From: an uncultured Rhodopila sp.
GTDB taxonomy: Bacteria > Pseudomonadota > Alphaproteobacteria > Acetobacterales > Acetobacteraceae
DNA: 64,000 nucleotides
Assembly (NCBI RefSeq): GCF_903915725.1
Contig: NZ_CAIWTY010000090.1
Span: 186,001 to 250,000 of the forward strand
Reading direction: 5' to 3'
Below the pieces are notes generated by a model. The model had not been told where the DNA came from and searched no databases. It worked only from the letters and a program-made list of their open reading frames with translations. Numbering within the stretch: position 1 is the first letter of the stretch; each line of letters opens with the position of its first letter. A program made the translations under genes and the position numbers. This document shows positions 26,516 to 34,148 of this stretch, one piece after another.

Positions 26516-29352
26516 GCACCCACATCGCCCCGCCGGGCGGGGAACTCGTGCGCTTCATGCACGCTAGCAGCGCCTACGAGACCAACCGCAGCGAACTGGA
26601 AGAACTGGCCACCAGCGCGGAGGTCGATCTGTTCCAGAAGCAGATCACCCTGCTGCGCCGGCGGTTGCTGGCGGAGCCGAATGCGTTCCGCCAGATGTTC
26701 ATCGCCGATGGCATCCAGGCGGTGGCATGGGAGTTCCAGCAGGAAGAGCTGGGCGCCCAGTTCACCAAGACGCTGTGGGAGCTGCTGACCCGCAACGACG
26801 ACATGAGCACGATTTTGCTTCGCTTCATCTGGGCGATCCCGCTGCGCTTCAAGCGGAAGTTCATCCGGGCGATCGACGTGCACCTGTCGGACCGCTACCC
26901 GATGTTCAAGGGCCTGTCGGAAGGCTGGCCCGGCGACAACGGCATCCCGCCCTACATGCGTCCCGCTGACGAGCGGGCGCACGATTTCGGCTTGGTGAAT
27001 CAGGGCTACCTTGGCTACATGAGCCTGGGCTACAGCGCCCGCGAAGTCGATCTGTTCGTCTGGCTGGAGGTGCTGCGCGACAAGCAGTGCCAGGATCGTC
27101 CCTGCGAAATCGGCATCCCGGTCTCCGGCAAGGAGGCCAGGGGCGGCTGCCCGGTCAAGATCCATATCCCGGAGATGCTGGATCTGCTGGGCAACGGCAA
27201 GTTCCGCGAGGCCCTGGAACTGATCGAGGGCTGCAACCCGCTGCCGAATGTCACCGGCCGCGTCTGTCCGCAGGAACTCCAGTGCCAGGGCGTCTGCACC
27301 CATACCGGTCGGCCGATAGAAATCGGCCAGTTGGAGTGGTTCCTGCCGCAGCGGGCCAAGGCGTATGGCGAGGCTCCGGTTTTCGCCGATGCTCCGGTGG
27401 GTTACATCAGTCCGTGGGAACGCGCCGACAAGCCGCCGGTGGCGGTGGTCGGGTCGGGACCGGCCGGCATGATCAACGCCTATCTGCTGGCGGCCGAGGG
27501 CTATCCGGTCACGATTTTCGAGGCGTTCCATGAACTCGGCGGCGTGCTGCGCTACGGCATCCCGGAGTTCCGTCTGCCGAACGAACTGATCGACGATGTT
27601 GTCGGCAAGATCACCATGCTCGGCGGCCGGTTCGTGAAGAACTTCGTCGTCGGCAAGACGGCGACCTTGGAGCAACTGAAGCAGGCCGGGTTCTGGCGGA
27701 TTTTTGTTGGCACCGGCGCGGGTCTGCCGCGCTTCATGAACGTTCCGGGCGAGCATCTGCTGAATGTGATGTCGGCGAACGAGTTCCTGACGCGCGTCAA
27801 CCTGATGCAGGCGATGCGTCCGGGGTTCGAGACTCCGCTGCCGGAAACGGCGGGCAAGCAGGTGATCGTCATCGGCGGCGGCAATACCGCGATGGACGCG
27901 GCGCGTACCGCCCGGCGTCTGGGCGGGATCGTGACGATCGTTTATCGCCGCACCCAATCGGAAATGCCGGTGCGCGTCGAGGAGCTGCATCACGCACTGG
28001 AAGAGGGCATCGCACTGAAGCAGCTCCGCGCGCCGTCCGAGTTCATCGGCGATGCGGCGACGAATGTGGTGATCGCGGCGACCTTGGACGTGATCGAGCT
28101 GGGGGCGCCGGATGCCTCGGGGCGGCGGTCGCCGGTGGCGACGGGCCGGACCGAGCGGATGCCGGTGGACCTGGTGATCATGGCGCTCGGCAATACGCCG
28201 AACCCGATCGTCAAGGACGCCGAGCCTACGCTGAAGACCACGAAGTGGGGCACGATCGACGTGGCCGGCAAGGGGTCGCAGGCGACCTCGATCGAGGGCG
28301 TGTTTTCCGGCGGCGACGCGGCGCGGGGCGGCTCTACTGCTATCCGCGCGGCGGGTGACGGGCAGGCGGCGGCGCGGGAGATCGTCGGCGGCAATACGTT
28401 CACGGCGGCGGAAGTGCGCGATCTGGTTGCGAAAGCGGACCGGTATTCCTCGCTGGGACAGGCGCCGCAGGAGATCGTCGAGAAGATCCATCTTGGCGAG
28501 GGGATCGAAGAGTTTGTCGTGCGGTCGCCGCTGATTGCTCATGCGGCGCGCGCCGGGCAGTTCGTTCGTGTGCTGGCCTGGGACAAGGGGGAGCTGATCC
28601 CGTTGACCCTGGCGGATTGGGATGTCGAGGCGGGGACGATCGATCTTGTCGTGCAGGCGATGGGCACCAGTTCGCTGGCGATCAACGCCATGAAAGTCGG
28701 AGAGGTGTTCGCCGGGATTGCCGGGCCGCTGGGGCAGCCGAGCGAGCTGCATAAGTATCCGGCGGGTGAGACGGTGGTGTTTACGGCGGGCGGGCTGGGG
28801 CTGCCTCCGGTTTACCCGATCATGCGCGAGCACTTGCGGCTTGGAAATCATGTGACCCTGATTGCCGGTTTCCGTTCGGCTGACCTGGTTTTTTGGGTCG
28901 GCAAGGATGAGCGGGTTGAGAAGCTGAAGGCTGAGTATGGGGATCAGTTGGATGTGATCTATACCAGCAATGACGGCTCGTTCGGGATCAAGGGGTTTGT
29001 GACCGTGCCGTTGCTGACGATGCTGGAGGCGGCGAAGGCCGGCACCGGGATCAAGGTGGCGGAAGTGGTGACGATCGGTCCGCCGCTGATGATGCGGGCG
29101 GTGAGCGAGATGACGCGGCCGTTCGGGGTGAAGACCGTGGCGAGTTTGAACTCGATCATGGTGGATGCCACGGGGATGTGCGGGGCGTGCATGGTGCCGG
29201 TGGTGCTGGATGGGAAGCTGGTGCGTAAGCACGCTTGTATCGACGGGCCGGAGATCGATGCGCATATCATCGATTGGGATAAGTTCCTGCCGCGGTTCGG
29301 GCAGTTCAAGGTGCAGGAGGCACGGAGCCGGGAGCGGTACGCGGCGGGGTAG
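26512..29352 (+). CDS. fused NfnB/NfnA-type NAD(P)H:ferredoxin oxidoreductase
   Basis: 946 residues, starting in the ATGA overlap with the previous gene. Residues 1-~180 are an all-helical region I do not recognise. Next is the Fer4_20 helical domain (GGCPVKIHIPEM, then CNPLPNVTGRVCPQE), an FAD Rossmann fold (VVGSGPAG at ~314) and an NAD(P)-binding fold (VIGGGNTAMDAART at ~452), as in GltD/NfnB. The C-terminal ~270 residues are an FNR/DHODB-like module ending in a [2Fe-2S] motif (GMCGACMVPV at ~888, CIDGPE at ~909), as in NfnA. In NfnAB these parts couple ferredoxin and NADH to NADP. Here it most likely receives electrons from the 2-oxoacid enzyme and reduces NAD(P). Confidence 0.87.
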   Translation: MSTHIAPPGGELVRFMHASSAYETNRSELEELATSAEVDLFQKQITLLRRRLLAEPNAFRQMFIADGIQAVAWEFQQEELGAQFTKTLWELLTRNDDMSTILLRFIWAIPLRFKRKFIRAIDVHLSDRYPMFKGLSEGWPGDNGIPPYMRPADERAHDFGLVNQGYLGYMSLGYSAREVDLFVWLEVLRDKQCQDRPCEIGIPVSGKEARGGCPVKIHIPEMLDLLGNGKFREALELIEGCNPLPNVTGRVCPQELQCQGVCTHTGRPIEIGQLEWFLPQRAKAYGEAPVFADAPVGYISPWERADKPPVAVVGSGPAGMINAYLLAAEGYPVTIFEAFHELGGVLRYGIPEFRLPNELIDDVVGKITMLGGRFVKNFVVGKTATLEQLKQAGFWRIFVGTGAGLPRFMNVPGEHLLNVMSANEFLTRVNLMQAMRPGFETPLPETAGKQVIVIGGGNTAMDAARTARRLGGIVTIVYRRTQSEMPVRVEELHHALEEGIALKQLRAPSEFIGDAATNVVIAATLDVIELGAPDASGRRSPVATGRTERMPVDLVIMALGNTPNPIVKDAEPTLKTTKWGTIDVAGKGSQATSIEGVFSGGDAARGGSTAIRAAGDGQAAAREIVGGNTFTAAEVRDLVAKADRYSSLGQAPQEIVEKIHLGEGIEEFVVRSPLIAHAARAGQFVRVLAWDKGELIPLTLADWDVEAGTIDLVVQAMGTSSLAINAMKVGEVFAGIAGPLGQPSELHKYPAGETVVFTAGGLGLPPVYPIMREHLRLGNHVTLIAGFRSADLVFWVGKDERVEKLKAEYGDQLDVIYTSNDGSFGIKGFVTVPLLTMLEAAKAGTGIKVAEVVTIGPPLMMRAVSEMTRPFGVKTVASLNSIMVDATGMCGACMVPVVLDGKLVRKHACIDGPEIDAHIIDWDKFLPRFGQFKVQEARSRERYAAG

Positions 29353-29411
29353 GATGAGCGGCGCCGCCCCATAGGCGCTAAAATAAGGGCTGGCGGCGCG
29401 GATATCGCCCC

Positions 29412-29503
29412 GTGTCATGGCCGGGCTTGTCCCGGCCATCCACGACTTGCGGTGCTGATGGAACCAAAGTCGTGGATGGCCGGACTAAATTCGACCATGA
29501 CAC
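29412..29503. repeat. dispersed inverted-repeat element, copy 3
   Basis: Ends GTGTCATGG and CCATGACAC, with an inner pair around CCATCCACGACTT / AAGTCGTGGATGG. Nearly identical in design to the copy at 60186-60274. Located downstream of the oxidoreductase operon. Confidence 0.7.
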
Positions 29504-29547
29504 AATGGGACGGGTCGCCGACTCCCGGCTCATTTAGCGCGTATGCG

Positions 29548-29580
29548 GCGCCGCCCCCGGTGGGGGCGGCGCGGTTTCTC
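29548..29580. terminator. GC-rich hairpin between convergent genes
   Basis: A perfect 11-base stem (GCGCCGCCCCC / GGGGGCGGCGC) with a 3-base loop, followed by GGTTTCTC. It sits between the plus-strand oxidoreductase operon and the minus-strand HNH gene that ends at 29587. The T run is weak. Confidence 0.6.
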
Positions 29581-29586
29581 TAATCG

Positions 29587-30519
29587 CTAATCTGCAAACC
29601 GATTCCCTCTACCGAGGTTGCAAATCGCGCATAGCGTCCTGAGGTTGTCATCATTCGTTCGGCCGCCTTTCGACCACGGTACGATATGGTCTACGTGAAG
29701 CACGCAATCAGAATTGCGTGCCGGATGATCGCCACACAGTACGCACTTAAATCGATCGCGATGCAGCACGCGAAACCGCAATCCCAGCGGAATGTCCCTA
29801 CAGTCGTCCGGTGACGTTTTGACCCGCAAATGTAGCTCACTATCGGGGGCCTCGGCATTCACCGCACCGGATACGGGCGTTGATTCAGCGTCGCTGTCTC
29901 GAGTAACGCGTTCGACAAAAGCAGCCAGTGCTTTGTTCCATGTCTTGAACCGCTTTACATAAGCTTTGCCGCCGACCTCTGAAGGCTGCATTCCCATCTC
30001 AAGGTACTCTGGCGCCCGGCGATAATACGTCCATACGGCGAGCAGATTGGCGAAGCACTCCTCGTCCGTATATCGGCGCCCCAATTTTGTGGATTTCAAT
30101 CCGGCAGCCTCGAATGCAGCACGAGACGTGCCCCAGCGCATACGCAATGTCGCTCCTGAAAAGGGTAGGTTGTCTTCCACTTGGCGGGTTGTCAGTTCTT
30201 TCGTTTTTAGTCGCTGGGCCAGCGTGCGCAAAGCCGATAGGATATCTTCATCCGACATGCCGCGGGACGGATGGGCGCCTCTGGTCTTTAGTACATCGCT
30301 GGATCGATAGCCCAAGTCCGCGGCCCGCAATGCGTCGCCCCACGTCCCGAAGCGTTCGTAAACGTTTCTCGTGACACGAGCGTGCTTTGCAAACGCCGAG
30401 ACCGTCAAGGCACCTTCGGGCACGAGCGCTGCCACCCTTCGCAACTCAGCGAGGAGGGCTTCATCAGTGTACTCGGGCAACCGACGAAGTTCGAAGGTGA
30501 CGGGTTCGGGATCGTTCAT
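29587..30519 (-). CDS. HNH endonuclease with homing-endonuclease-associated repeats
   Basis: 310 residues. The N-terminal ~200 residues contain repeated helical DNA-binding units of the HNH-associated repeat type (the pattern [13 protein letters not shown] is seen three times in varied form, e.g. [41 protein letters not shown]). The C-terminus is a zinc-supported HNH nuclease ([31 protein letters not shown]). The ATG at 30519 is chosen over a GTG two codons upstream. Codon usage and lower GC differ from neighbours, as expected of an acquired gene. Role unknown: a free-standing homing-type or defence nuclease. Confidence 0.82.
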   Translation of the reverse strand: MNDPEPVTFELRRLPEYTDEALLAELRRVAALVPEGALTVSAFAKHARVTRNVYERFGTWGDALRAADLGYRSSDVLKTRGAHPSRGMSDEDILSALRTLAQRLKTKELTTRQVEDNLPFSGATLRMRWGTSRAAFEAAGLKSTKLGRRYTDEECFANLLAVWTYYRRAPEYLEMGMQPSEVGGKAYVKRFKTWNKALAAFVERVTRDSDAESTPVSGAVNAEAPDSELHLRVKTSPDDCRDIPLGLRFRVLHRDRFKCVLCGDHPARNSDCVLHVDHIVPWSKGGRTNDDNLRTLCAICNLGRGNRFAD

Positions 30520-30751
30520 AATCACACGGGAGGGTTAGGGCACCTATCGGAGCGCAAACTGTATACGTATCGGATCGGATTGGCATTGAATTTCGCAGGG
30601 AAAGGTCGCGTCAGGTCCAGTGACAAAGCCGCCGCCTCGTTGATCTTGATGACGAAGGCATAGGCATAACCTGCCGTCCGGCGGCAAAGCACCCGGATCG
30701 GCCGTATTGACATCGCTCGCTTGAGTTGCCTCAGTGTGATAACCATATGCC

Positions 30752-31171
30752 GTGACGCAGTGCCGCGACCCGACCCTGGACGTCCTTCTCGACCTCGACG
30801 GGCAGGCATTCGTCGTGGACCCCGAAGGCAAACCCCGAGTCCGGTTCATGGTGACACGGGTGCCGGTGTCGCCGGACAAGCCGCACGGCCTCGACTACTC
30901 GCTGACGCTGCACGGGCCAGCAAACGAGCGGCTGGTCGGCTTCGACAACGCCCATCCGGGGGCGAAGCAGGCGCTCGGCGGGCCGCAGGACCGTCGCCAC
31001 CGTCTGCGAACGATCAGGCCCTACGACTACCGGGACGCGGCGACGCTGCTCGGCGACTTTCGGACCACGGTGAGACGGCGCGAAAGAGGAGTATCCCATG
31101 ACGACGCTAAAAATTGGCATCGCCAGCTACGAGGACATGAAGGCCCGCACCATGGCCATCGCTCGCGGTGA
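30752..31171 (+). CDS. DUF6516-like toxin-type protein, copy 1 (altered C-terminus)
   Basis: 139 residues from a GTG. The core (FMVTRVPVSPDKPHGLDYSL, LVGFDNAHP, then RPYDYRDAATLLGDF) matches the second copy at 31613-31990 and the small DUF6516 family, which is usually coded next to an HTH protein. After LLGDF the sequence diverges from copy 2 and runs 74 bases into the next gene, where copy 2 overlaps its partner by only 4 bases. A deletion or frameshift near 31060 probably replaced the native end. Toxin function is inferred only from the gene pairing. Confidence 0.65.
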   Translation: MTQCRDPTLDVLLDLDGQAFVVDPEGKPRVRFMVTRVPVSPDKPHGLDYSLTLHGPANERLVGFDNAHPGAKQALGGPQDRRHRLRTIRPYDYRDAATLLGDFRTTVRRRERGVSHDDAKNWHRQLRGHEGPHHGHRSR

Positions 31172-31475
31172 ACAGCGCATCGCGCCCGATGAGCCCAAAG
31201 TCTGGTTCACCTCCACCGAGTCCTTCGCCAAGGTGCTGTCCGCCGGCAACCGCGACCTTCTGAGGGTGATTGTGGATCAGGCCCCCGGTTCGCTGGACGA
31301 ACTCGCCCGGATCACCGGAAAGGCGAAGTCCAACTTGTCACGCACGCTAAGGACGATGGAGGGCTATGGCCTGATCCGCCTGGAACGGGGCGAAAGAGGG
31401 CGCATCACGCCGAAAGTCACGCACGACCGGGTGGAACTCGATCTCCCGCTGACCCGTGCGGCGACCGCGGGCTAA
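31098..31475 (+). CDS. HTH regulator/antitoxin of the HVO_A0114 type, copy 1
   Basis: 125 residues. A winged-helix segment lies at about 50-105 (AGNRDLLRVIVDQAPGSLDE, then KAKSNLSRTLRTMEGYGL), followed by a basic wing (LERGERGRITPK). A good ribosome-binding site, AGAGGAG, precedes the ATG at 31098. It lies downstream of and overlaps the DUF6516 gene; the same order repeats at 31613-32367. Likely an autoregulating antitoxin-like DNA-binding protein. Confidence 0.72.
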   Translation: MTTLKIGIASYEDMKARTMAIARGEQRIAPDEPKVWFTSTESFAKVLSAGNRDLLRVIVDQAPGSLDELARITGKAKSNLSRTLRTMEGYGLIRLERGERGRITPKVTHDRVELDLPLTRAATAG

Positions 31476-31612
31476 GGCGCGGCGCTCATCTGGCGATGAC
31501 CACGCCGGGCCGTCACCAGTCCCGTTCTTGTGTGGCGCATCCGGGTTATGCTATCATGACATGATCATCACACGAGGCGGCCATTTCCGACGAACACACC
31601 CTTGAGTTCCTG

Positions 31613-31990
31613 TTGGCGTTTGATGGCCGCATTCACCATCTCGAACAGGGATACTGGCTCAAATTCGAGATCAAGCGCGGCACAGCAACCGCCGAGCGGC
31701 CGCACGGCCTGCGCTATGCCTTCACCCTGCATGACCCCGAGGGCCGCCGGCTGATGGGCTTCGACAATGCTCACGGTGTGCCGCCGCAGGGCGGCCGATA
31801 TCGCAAACCGCCACGGGAGCATGATCACTGACACCGCACGGGCGACGACGAAGGCCGCCCCTACTCTTTTCGCGGCGCCGACCAATTGCTGGCTGATTTT
31901 TTCGCGGAGGTGGGGCGGATACTGACCGGGTTGGGCATCGAGGAAACGGTTCTGCGGGAAAGCGACACGACAGAAAGGAAGGCATCATGA
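31613..31990 (+). pseudogene. DUF6516-like protein, copy 2, interrupted by an in-frame TGA
   Basis: The frame reads FDGRIHHLEQGYWLKFEIK, PHGLRYAFTLHDPEGRRLMG and FDNAHG, then meets TGA at 31829. It continues in the same frame with HRTGDDEGRPYSFRGADQLL and stops at 31988-31990, overlapping the next ATG by ATGA. The position of the TGA suits a Trp codon (TGG to TGA). No ATG or GTG start is visible: the frame opens after a TGA near 31560 and offers only TTG at 31613 or ATT at 31583. Both defects point to a dead gene, although its partner stays intact. Confidence 0.65.
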
Positions 31991-32367
31991 AGATCCAGAC
32001 GATGAATGCGCTCGAGCAGGAAATGCGCGCCGTCGCCCGCGGCGAATTGGCCCCGCCAGCCGATGCGGCGCTCCCGAGCATTGAGTCGGCCGAAGCCCTG
32101 CTACGCCTTCTCACTCCCGACAACCGGAGCCTGTTGCGCACGATCCGCGACGCCAAGCCGCAGTCCGTGGCGGAACTCGCGCGATTGACCAACCGCGCCG
32201 AACCGAACCTGCTGCGGACCCTGGGCAAGCTTGAGACGTTCGGTCTGCTCGAAATGCGCCTCGTCGGCCGCCGCCGCGTGCCAACCGCCCTGGTCGGCAT
32301 GTTGCACGTTGAGATCGACCCTTACGCCATGGCCGACCGGGTCGAAACCAAGCCGGCAGCAGAATGA
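31987..32367 (+). CDS. HTH regulator/antitoxin of the HVO_A0114 type, copy 2
   Basis: 126 residues, with a winged helix at about 45-100 (DNRSLLRTIRDAKPQSVAEL, then RAEPNLLRTLGKLETFGLLE). Paralogous to copy 1 at 31098-31475, sharing the layout NR-LLR-I-D--P-S--EL-R-T--A--NL-RTL. AGAAAGGA lies upstream of the ATG. Intact although the toxin-like gene ahead of it is broken, as expected for an antitoxin-like partner that is harmless alone. Confidence 0.72.
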   Translation: MKIQTMNALEQEMRAVARGELAPPADAALPSIESAEALLRLLTPDNRSLLRTIRDAKPQSVAELARLTNRAEPNLLRTLGKLETFGLLEMRLVGRRRVPTALVGMLHVEIDPYAMADRVETKPAAE

Positions 32368-32437
32368 TCGCGCCGTTAAGTCCCGCCTCCAGCGTCCCGT
32401 GCGAGTTGGTCGTGCCTCCTTTCTACCGCAGAGTGGA

Positions 32438-32848
32438 TCACATCGCTTGATGCTCAGGCAGAGGCATCCAGTCCGGCAAGAAAATCCAGTATCGCGGTGA
32501 CGGCGCTCTGAACGTGTCATAGGTAAGCCCCCGCATCACGCGGCATAAGACGAGCTCGTGTGAACGCTCGATGCTGGCCAGAATAAATGGGTCTCGGATC
32601 GCGCCTTTTTCCACCAGATCGACCCGGCGCCCCACCAGGCGTTCAAGGGCCTCCGCCAGGCCAAAAAACTGTTGCAACGGTGGCATTGAGCTGTCCGGCT
32701 CAAACTCGACCAGGAAATCCACGTCGCTGGTGTCCGGAGCAAAGTCGTCGCCACGCGCCGCCGAGCCAAACACCTCCAGCCGCCGCACCCCGAAGTGGCG
32801 ACACAGCGGGGTGATCTCGGCAGGGTGCTGATCAATCAGCCTGTGCAT
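32438..32848 (-). CDS. MntA/KNTase-type nucleotidyltransferase
   Basis: 136 residues of the minimal nucleotidyltransferase family that pairs with HEPN proteins in toxin-antitoxin systems. The catalytic motif is FGSAARGDDFAPDTSDVDFLVEF (GS-x10-D-x-D). The core ends at SIERSHELVL at about residue 103, and the last ~33 residues are unlike the family and rich in aromatic residues. They may be read-through into a lost HEPN partner, since none is present. A second, frameshifted copy lies directly upstream. Possible role: AMPylation of a toxin, by analogy with MntA. Confidence 0.72.
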   Translation of the reverse strand: MHRLIDQHPAEITPLCRHFGVRRLEVFGSAARGDDFAPDTSDVDFLVEFEPDSSMPPLQQFFGLAEALERLVGRRVDLVEKGAIRDPFILASIERSHELVLCRVMRGLTYDTFRAPSPRYWIFLPDWMPLPEHQAM

Positions 32849-32940
32849 GACGCTCCTCAGGATTCGCAGCGGAACCGAACATACCACAGTTCGCCCAGCA
32901 GGGCAGCACGGGCCGGCAACAGCGATGCCGGTCTGGCACC

Positions 32941-33253
32941 TCAACCATCGATCGGTTCCGCTTCGGCCAGGATGCGGCGGCGGATCGTATTGCGGCTTGC
33001 CTCGACCGCCTCGCCCTCGACGAGATCGACCGGCCGGCCCAAAAGAGCCCCCAAGCGCGTCCTTGAAATTTGCAACTCCGGCCAGATCGCGACTGGCCTC
33101 TGGCGCGAAGGTCACCAGTAAATCGACATCGCTGCGATCCGGATCGAAATCCGGCCCACGAGCAGCCGAACCGAAGACCTCCAACCGCAGCACGCCGTAG
33201 CGGCGGCACAGGGCGGCGATTTCGGCGCGGTGCTGGTCGATCAGCCCATGCAT
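32941..33253 (-). pseudogene. nucleotidyltransferase, frameshifted duplicate
   Basis: Begins MHGLIDQHRAEIAALCRRYG and carries FGSAARGPDFDPDRSDVDLLV, closely parallel to the gene at 32438-32848. After NFKDALG the frame breaks at a run of five Gs. Removing one base restores ALLGRPVDLVEGEAVEASRN and a stop at 32941-32943. It is therefore either a one-base insertion pseudogene or a sequencing slip in the homopolymer. Confidence 0.68.
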
Positions 33254-33387
33254 GACCTTGCTCCCGGCGTTCTGCTGCACCTGTCTACCACGCACCTCGC
33301 GGCTGTCGCAGCAGCGTCTCTTCGGAACTTTTGGCACAGTATTTGACGATGATGCCCACCAGGCTGCGCAAGGAAGGACAACTCTCG

Positions 33388-33465
33388 ACAACTCTCAAGA
33401 TCGGCATCGCCAGCTACCGAGTCCTTCGCCAAGGTCCCGTCCGCCGGCATCCGACCTCTTGCGGA
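33388..33465 (+). pseudogene. remnant of a third HTH antitoxin gene
   Basis: The bases from 33388 resemble the start of the gene at 31098 (ACTCTCAAGATCGGCATCGC against the first codons there). They then jump directly to its later segment encoding ESFAKV-SAG. About 80 bases present in the intact copy are missing and the frame is lost. A deletion scar of the same gene family. The rest of 33254-33506 holds nothing recognisable. Confidence 0.5.
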
Positions 33466-33506
33466 TGCTCCTATCGCTGACAGCCTCGCCGCGCGCACCC
33501 TAACCC

Positions 33507-33770
33507 TCAGCGCACCACCCGGCTGACAAGCCACCCCGCCGCCAGGGCCACCAGCACCGCCGCAAAGGGCCGCTGCTCCACCTGGCCCGACACGAGCCGC
33601 GTCCGCTCCTGCACCGCTGCGGAAATGTCCCCGAACGCCCCGCGCGCCCTCGCGGAAAAATCCGCGACAGCCGGACTGACCGGGTCCGCGCTCAGCGACC
33701 CGACCTCCTGCCGTAATCGGGCGATCCGATCCCGCGGCCTCTCAGCCTTGCCGGTCTTTGCAGCCGCCAT
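33507..33770 (-). CDS. small membrane-anchored protein (YqjD/ElaB or phasin-like)
   Basis: 87 residues: a basic N-terminus, a helical amphipathic middle (RIARLRQEVGSL, SARARGAFGDISAAVQERT) and one C-terminal membrane segment (PFAAVLVALAAGWLVSRVVR). This is the pattern of DUF883/YqjD-like tail-anchored proteins. Six bases upstream lies another small gene of similar character. Probable inner-membrane stress-related protein; function unproven. Confidence 0.6.
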   Translation of the reverse strand: MAAAKTGKAERPRDRIARLRQEVGSLSADPVSPAVADFSARARGAFGDISAAVQERTRLVSGQVEQRPFAAVLVALAAGWLVSRVVR

Positions 33771-33776
33771 CGCGCG

Positions 33777-34025
33777 TCAGGCCTCCTGATAGCGCCGCCG
33801 GGCCGATCGGCGGAACCGCAAGACCCGGGACGCTGCCCAACCTAGGCCAAACGCCACACCCACGCACAGCACCGGCGCGCGGCGCGCACGGCCGCCGAAG
33901 CGTTCGATCTGCACCTCCACCGCGGCGGCGGCGTCGATCAGCGCCGGTATCACCGACTGATCGACCAGAACCTTCACCGGCGACGGAGCCGCGGGCTGCT
34001 TTAACAGATAGTTCCGACCGATCAT
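33777..34025 (-). CDS. small single-pass membrane protein
   Basis: 82 residues from the ATG at 34025, which has GGAGG at a good distance. A helical stretch (VDQSVIPALIDAAAAVEVQ) is followed by a hydrophobic segment (APVLCVGVAFGLGWAAS) and an Arg-rich end. Likely paired with the gene 6 bases downstream. The family was not recognised. Confidence 0.5.
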   Translation of the reverse strand: MIGRNYLLKQPAAPSPVKVLVDQSVIPALIDAAAAVEVQIERFGGRARRAPVLCVGVAFGLGWAASRVLRFRRSARRRYQEA

Positions 34026-34148
34026 GACAGCCTCCATGCGCCGGGGACGCGACATTGTGACGCCGGGCGGCAGCGATCACCCGATGCGAACCAAACCCGG
34101 ATCGCACCCCGCAGTTCTGCCCGTGTCGCAAACGTGTCAGGACCCCGG

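Noticed and set aside
26344-29439. A 1031-codon minus-strand open frame opposite the Nfn-type gene
   Set aside because: Same reason: antisense shadow produced by codon bias at the third position.
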